A stretch of 64,000 bases of DNA from Halichondria panicea (lineage: Eukaryota; Porifera; Demospongiae; Suberitida; Halichondriidae): NCBI RefSeq assembly GCF_963675165.1, contig NC_087384.1, positions 155,001-219,000 of the forward strand. The letters run 5' to 3'. A model generated the notes under the pieces. It was not told the origin of the DNA. It did not search any database and saw only the letters and a list, made by a program, of their open reading frames with translations. Position numbers and translations under genes: made by a program. Below are positions 50,001 through 64,000 of this stretch, piece after piece (positions within the stretch are counted from its first letter, which is position 1; every line of letters begins with the position of its first letter).

Positions 50001-52122
50001 TCCTCAAGACTATTAGTAGGCAGCCCTGTTTAATTGACTATTTTATGGAAGTATTGTGCCCTATATCATGTTTCCTGTGTATTTAAAACACTTGTGTACA
50101 CTTTTTTAATAGCCCTGATAATTTGTGTCATACACATGCATTGTTGTTCTGAAAGTACAACAGCAGACTTTTCATCTGGAATTTGATTCATGAAATAAAA
50201 TTGTCCTTTGATTTCAACAACCTCAGGTGCAGAAACAGCCATAGCAACAACAGATTATATATAGTATCTCCTGTCCACTCAATTTGATTTGAAGTTGGTT
50301 CTACAGCTACATGTATTTCAAAGCAAAAATATATACACTGAATTCTACAGTAGTCTTGACCACATACTATTAAAGCCAATAATCTGATTTGTGGCACTGC
50401 CTGCTATTATAAATTTACTCAACCGAAACCAATGCGGTATAGGATAGACTATACATCTGCCCAGAGGAGGTCCGACATGCGTGCACAAATCCCTAAAAGT
50501 GCAGTGCATTGGCCTGGCTGTTATCACTGACCTATCCACTAACGTTTATCACTGAACTTGAGTGATTGGTGCGTGCATGTCAGACCTTCTCTGACACCTG
50601 CCAGTAGAATATACCAGCAGCTGTACTGCATGCATGGCATGTTCTACCAGTGGGGAGTGCATGGTCTGGTTTATCTACTTTTAACCAACATTTTCTGTAT
50701 CATTTAAAATCTCTAAGAATGGTCCTCTACTTCATAACTCAATGATGTATTATTTTTGTTAGGGACATCATTTTGTCATTTTTCAGCCTGGACCATGGGC
50801 ATCGTATTTTGGGAAATTGGCAAATTTTTCATCTCCTAAAATAATTATGAACTTTGATGATACAATTTGAAAGGTATCTTTCTAAGCTTTCAGACATAAA
50901 ATCGATATATGGCAACTGAAATGAAAGAGTCCCCAAACCATCCGTACAATTAGAATATATAACCTAACAGTACACGTATGTACAACTTTTCTGGTGTGTT
51001 CACAGTAGAATCTTGGATTATACGAATCTGATAAAATGTAGCTTGCATTGGACATTCTTAACAACACAAGCGCCCAATGTTAGCATTGACACATTTTGAT
51101 ATTATTAGTCTAAGCATTTTGACCAAGTGTTTAAATACATAATAATTATGCTGATAATATGGATGCATAGAAAAGTGATATACAATAAATGCAGTAGTCT
51201 TGGCGGTTATGGTACAAAGATGCATGTTCTACTTATACAAGATACATAATTATAATTATTTCTAGGAGCAGATTACAAAATTTGTATTCGATTAACCTCG
51301 CATTTGAAACCCGATATAAGCTACCTTCCTGAAAGCTCCTTTTAATAATGTGTTTTATATTTTTGAGGACATAATTTGTCATATTTCGGCCTTAGAATCC
51401 ATGGTATTTGGCCGAAATTGGCAAAATGCTAACATTGGGAACTCATAGTTTAAACTATTCATACCTCGTAAGTTCAGACTGCCAGTTATCAATCACAGAG
51501 AGAGGAGCTAGTACCAGCGTGGGGGTGTGGCTAGGGGTGTGGCTACCGACATTAGCGTAGAGGTATGCCAGTAGGGAGATGGACTGTGGAGGTTGAAAAA
51601 TGATGAGACGATTACTTAGATGTGGATGTGGTGGTACGTACAGCGTACATACTGTACTGTAATACAGTGTACGTACATACAACCAAATAATGTACATTAA
51701 TTATTATAAGAGGGTGGAGATACTAAGTGTGTGGATGTTGTACAGTTAAGTAGTGGTACAGAGGTTGTGAAGTTTATTACTCGGTGGTGGACATACATGA
51801 TTGGTTGTGAATAAACTATGAGCCTCATATTGGATATCACGGATGTTTGTAAAAAATAAGTGTTTTGGGTCCACTATATACAAATTTAGATGGTGCCTAT
51901 TTAGAGGGTCACCTGCAATGTTTTCCCCAGTCCCATCTCATCTCCGAGAATACAACCATGACCCATCTTGTGTCGCTCGAGGAGCCATCTAAATCCATCC
52001 AGCTGATAGGAACGAAGCTGTACGTTCTTTATACCCCATGAGTCAAGATCTGACTGTCCATACTCTATCTTGAGCTTGCTGCTGTCTGCAAACGCTGCTT
52101 GAACTGGACCTAAGAACTCCAT
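35804..52122 (-). CDS. CHD1L: CHD1L/ALC1 chromatin remodeler with macro domain and C-terminal BRCT
   Basis: Twenty-five exons: 51913-52122 (ATG 52122), 51465-51583, 42583-42733, 42499-42530, 42220-42301, 42088-42147, 41656-41743, 41533-41600, 41249-41348, 41025-41165, 40893-40938, 40768-40841, 40485-40713, 39003-39230, 38701-38783, 38386-38472, 38113-38255, 37824-37903, 37577-37773, 37298-37467, 37017-37131, 36688-36806, 36558-36610, 36195-36459 and 35804-35908; about 1,014 residues. It has SNF2 ATPase lobes ([35 protein letters not shown] with [34 protein letters not shown]), the linker [11 protein letters not shown], a coiled basic stretch and a macro domain ([47 protein letters not shown]). 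ALC1 slides nucleosomes when its macro domain reads PAR at DNA breaks (established). The extra C-terminus is a BRCT domain ([37 protein letters not shown]). The donor before the BRCT part (ATT|GTGCAG) is weak. Confidence 0.9.
39316..40309. repeat. 335 bp tandem repeat, three copies, in CHD1L intron
   Basis: GTAGTTGAATATCTTTCAAC starts at 39321, 39656 and 39991, giving a 335 bp period. The first two copies are nearly identical across the whole unit. The third diverges in its second half after ATTTTTCGGCCTTGGACCAT. Diverged single copies of the same unit occur at about 50700-50940 and 51355-51430 in another intron of the same gene, so it is a dispersed repeat family. Confidence 0.9.
41816..41943. 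mobile_element. Near-perfect palindromic element in CHD1L intron
   Basis: The left arm AGGTTTTCAGGTAGGTTAAG continues through GGAATGCTTCA and TGTAAAGTTACT. Its complement on the right ends CTCAACCTACCTGAAAACCT. The arms are about 48 bp and the loop about 30 bp, so the element folds into a long hairpin. Confidence 0.75.
43027..44232 (+). CDS. Intronless coiled-coil protein with glycine-rich hydrophobic hairpin and CxxC pairs (nested gene 1)
   Basis: A single 401-residue frame on the opposite strand within the CHD1L intron 42734-51464. Residues 1-135 are predicted coiled-coil (heptads of Leu/Ala with Lys/Glu). Residues about 139-178 are a long apolar Gly/Ala/Val stretch ([20 protein letters not shown], then [18 protein letters not shown]), with the proline/threonine centre of a hairpin. 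Residues about 185-270 are a second coiled-coil. Near residue 330 are two Cys pairs (CALC ... CSTC) that could hold zinc. The tail is hydrophobic ([20 protein letters not shown]). I cannot assign a family. Helical bundles with a central apolar hairpin occur in several membrane-inserting protein families, so membrane association is plausible, but this is inference only. Decayed copies of its 3' part lie just downstream. Confidence 0.65.
   Translation: MALSVVERGEICVAAASEVLQDLADGRGKYAQAKLKSLEKVAVELATHAEMLAERLEAGDKLYQERDKELLKKSGELGTQEEELQAQKNLVVTNLAVQKKVLQEKEAELSTAERTLRIAERKLREAIKKKETNVQRCATIGAIVSGLVALPVGATPVAVACGAAVGGTFGAAIGAIQNSLSKKVEDGLSIRDHCRSNVNNAKSTIRSTENKISSFEPKMKSLTSDIERLNQQLKDLHRKRSELKIAIPILKESIEFWKLFSNLSKIGENKATSLQNIVAIANKEQFHSFKIFRSPGTQIKKSTFFEAWADIEKEAAKSGSHIFVFDYSCALCEKKYHDLPYLRGSDLICSTCQEELINPMCKLLFNILSNILSIMLKILRILFNQPGLSYFINVMFPRSMH
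44920..45015 (+). pseudogene. Fragment of nested gene 1 (C-terminal part)
   Basis: The sequence TTTTTGAAGCCTGGGCAGAC and the following 75 bp match nested gene 1 around 43936-44005, which encodes [16 protein letters not shown]. Small insertions break the frame. Confidence 0.75.
45309..45548 (-). pseudogene. 3' fragment of a paralogue of nested gene 2
   Basis: About 79 codons stay open to a TGA at 45309 and match the C-terminus of nested gene 2: [20 protein letters not shown], then [20 protein letters not shown], then [20 protein letters not shown]. The upstream 85% of the gene is missing apart from a short piece near 45890-45960 (matching about 47905-47960), so this is a truncated relic. Confidence 0.8.
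45984..46175 (+). pseudogene. Second fragment of nested gene 1
   Basis: It matches nested gene 1 at about 43890-44075: GGAACTCAGCTCAAGAAAAG, then the [10 protein letters not shown] codons. The frame is closed by a TGA shortly after the DYSCV codons, where the functional gene has its first CxxC. Later codons ([14 protein letters not shown]) are still recognisable after small indels. Confidence 0.8.
47034..47085. repeat. (CA)n / (GACA)n microsatellite
   Basis: CACACACA followed by about ten GACA units, at the end of an AT-poor block (about 46680-47130) that finishes with CTCGTGCGGCTACGCCTCGA. It may be the 3' end of a short dispersed repeat. Confidence 0.8.
47305..48666 (-). CDS. Intronless long coiled-coil protein (nested gene 2)
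   Basis: A single 453-residue frame (ATG 48666) in the same strand as CHD1L but wholly inside its 8.7 kb intron, tail-to-tail with nested gene 1. Residues about 130-235 are a charged coiled-coil rich in Lys/Glu ([20 protein letters not shown]). A second helical region carries the motif [20 protein letters not shown] followed by LFWKQM. A conserved C-terminal block ([30 protein letters not shown]) also survives in the relic at 45309-45548. The Ala/Leu-spaced segment leading to FW is shared with uncharacterised helical-bundle proteins I have seen in other invertebrates, but I cannot name the family or a function. Good codon continuity without introns suggests recent retroposition or acquisition. 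Confidence 0.65.
   Translation of the reverse strand: MAVVAAPETVVIDGELYSLDIIPDEGSSIVLQEQTVFKHVDLKTLVTDLGRVGEFIRIAYNGVGAAGSKFTPQQVKIQRLGYDITKLCDKSAVTVVKFKEASRIIVVDLQATYAYLLDNLEEIAVDSLSTISEIAKAMEQEASELEGDFYNQANKVLEILNDTEGAKGEFDRKKSEKEEQRQQFEADKKIEEKKVKETEIKVTEAEIRRKKLEVDEDEAISQIGDVSGQWKFLKEIFNGLTAKKHFKADGEEKADAIRKQRLEALKQEQAIREERYAAIVKMSDFTLKIGQCKTEENMSQVAVEALHEAAGALKHLSVVMNKVALFWKQMQTHCSLIGHSDVKSQIEIALEKYSEEKRLKLWTSKGFKTKVMRFYAKWVALHGVCDVYTKRIKETQADLYKYLTENPTWEESRVNIQDLAAKFHAVLLEDQKAITEEDFKASEEMKALKENMD
48935..49430. mobile_element. Foldback element in CHD1L intron, with roughly 80 bp arms
   Basis: GTGCATAAGAAGAGAAGAGT followed by GTCGAACTACTGATAC at about 48952-48990, running to TGTGCACAAAGTAACATG, is repeated as its complement at about 49342-49412. 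The spacer holds a smaller palindrome around GAACAATTCTAGCTAGTAATTGTTC. No coding frame. It behaves like a MITE. Confidence 0.8.
50132..50242 (-). pseudogene. 5' fragment of a paralogue of nested gene 2
   Basis: From ATG at 50242 the frame reads [20 protein letters not shown] then [14 protein letters not shown], colinear with the start of nested gene 2 ([20 protein letters not shown] then [14 protein letters not shown]). Homology ends within about 40 codons and no continuation is seen, so this is a truncated start. Confidence 0.75.
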
Positions 52123-52484
52123 TGTTTTTTCTCAATAGAGATGGGCTGGAGGGGGAGGGGCTAGTTAGCTATGCAGAATTGGAGGGGGCGGGGCTAACCT
52201 TCATCGGAAAGGGCGGGGCTAGTTAGTTGTGCGCATGCTCAGTGGGTTGTTCTGCTTGTGACCCTACCGGAAAGAACCTTTGAGGTATTGGGTACTGTTC
52301 CCTTTGAAGATACAACTCACTCTGTCTCACTCTGAGGCCCCTAGAGACCTGCTATAGCCTTGTGGAACGTGCTTACTGGTTGTGTAAAGACTAGAGACCT
52401 TAGTGACTATCCCTGAACCTAAATCGCAAGGTTGAACAACAAGTACTTCACTCTCTAGTGCTGTCTGGAAAGTAAAGGCATAAA
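52123..52484. promoter_or_regulatory. Bidirectional CHD1L / clathrin heavy chain promoter
   Basis: 362 bp between the two start codons. It contains GC boxes (GGGGCGGGGC at about 52186, GGGCGGGGC at about 52211), GAGGGGGAGGGGC at about 52149, three copies of GGGCTAGTTAG/GGGCTAACC-type sequence, and an NRF1-like TGCGCATGCTCA at 52230-52241. It lacks an obvious TATA box. The motifs are seen directly; shared promoter function is inferred from the head-to-head layout. Confidence 0.65.
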
Positions 52485-63783
<11,299 letters not shown>

Positions 63784-64000
63784 TCCACACACACGATCAC
63801 CTGAGTCGAGTGCTTGCTAGAAAAAAAGAACTTATTATTTCATAGGATTGTGTATTCTGTTATAAACGTACCTTGTGATTAATAGCAAATGTTGCTTAGT
63901 TCATTATTATAATATTATTATAGGTAGGTTTTCTTAATACTGGAATTGGCATATTGAACGCACGATTGACGGACATTGCTTATTTGCTAAAGATTTTAGC
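63784..64000. other. Clathrin 3' untranslated region / intergenic flank
   Basis: AT-rich sequence after the clathrin stop codon. I see no canonical AATAAA here and no start of a further gene. Confidence 0.4.

Overview
The window looks like nuclear DNA of an early-branching metazoan. A demosponge is my best guess. All the large genes are intron-rich with mostly short introns and GT-AG junctions, they sit close together on both strands, and they encode animal or eukaryotic proteins (tubulin cofactor E, SWAP splicing regulator, RASAL1-type RasGAP with a BTK zinc motif, ALC1/CHD1L, clathrin heavy chain). A death-domain STAND protein and a neuralized (NHR) protein point to Metazoa. The many AATTATAAT-type stretches, intronic minisatellites and small foldback elements fit a compact sponge genome. 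The species is inference only; no rRNA or mitochondrial sequence is present.

Layout. 1-2873 (-): NHR-domain protein, running off the left edge. 3825-9672 (+): TBCE-like tubulin cofactor, with no CAP-Gly exon visible. 10400-14101 (-): SFSWAP-like SURP protein, head-to-head (115 bp) with an LRRC74-type LRR protein at 14217-17120 (+). 17917-23250 (-): tandem array of four intact small genes plus one broken copy, encoding PPxY-containing double-membrane-segment proteins of CD225/dispanin type. 23607-31509 (+): RASAL1/RASA4-type RasGAP. 31808-35559 (+): death domain, membrane segment and NB-ARC-like NTPase. 35804-52122 (-): CHD1L/ALC1 remodeler with a C-terminal BRCT domain. Its 8.7 kb intron holds two intronless coiled-coil genes facing each other, decayed relatives of both, and foldback repeats. 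52485-63783 (+): complete clathrin heavy chain, sharing a GC-box/NRF1-like promoter with CHD1L.

How they work together: most are independent housekeeping genes arranged in divergent pairs (SFSWAP/LRRC74, CHD1L/CLTC) or convergent pairs (TBCE/SFSWAP). The accessory and most novel material is (i) the ALC1-BRCT fusion, which would join PAR-dependent chromatin remodeling to single-strand-break repair in one polypeptide; (ii) the membrane-anchored death-domain STAND protein; (iii) the PPxY-CD225 array, formed by duplication of a two-gene unit; and (iv) the nested coiled-coil pair with its graveyard of relics. Exons were assembled by hand from splice consensus, phase continuity and family knowledge. 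Phases agree at every junction except one homopolymer frameshift in SFSWAP; one junction (CHD1L macro to BRCT) uses a weak donor.
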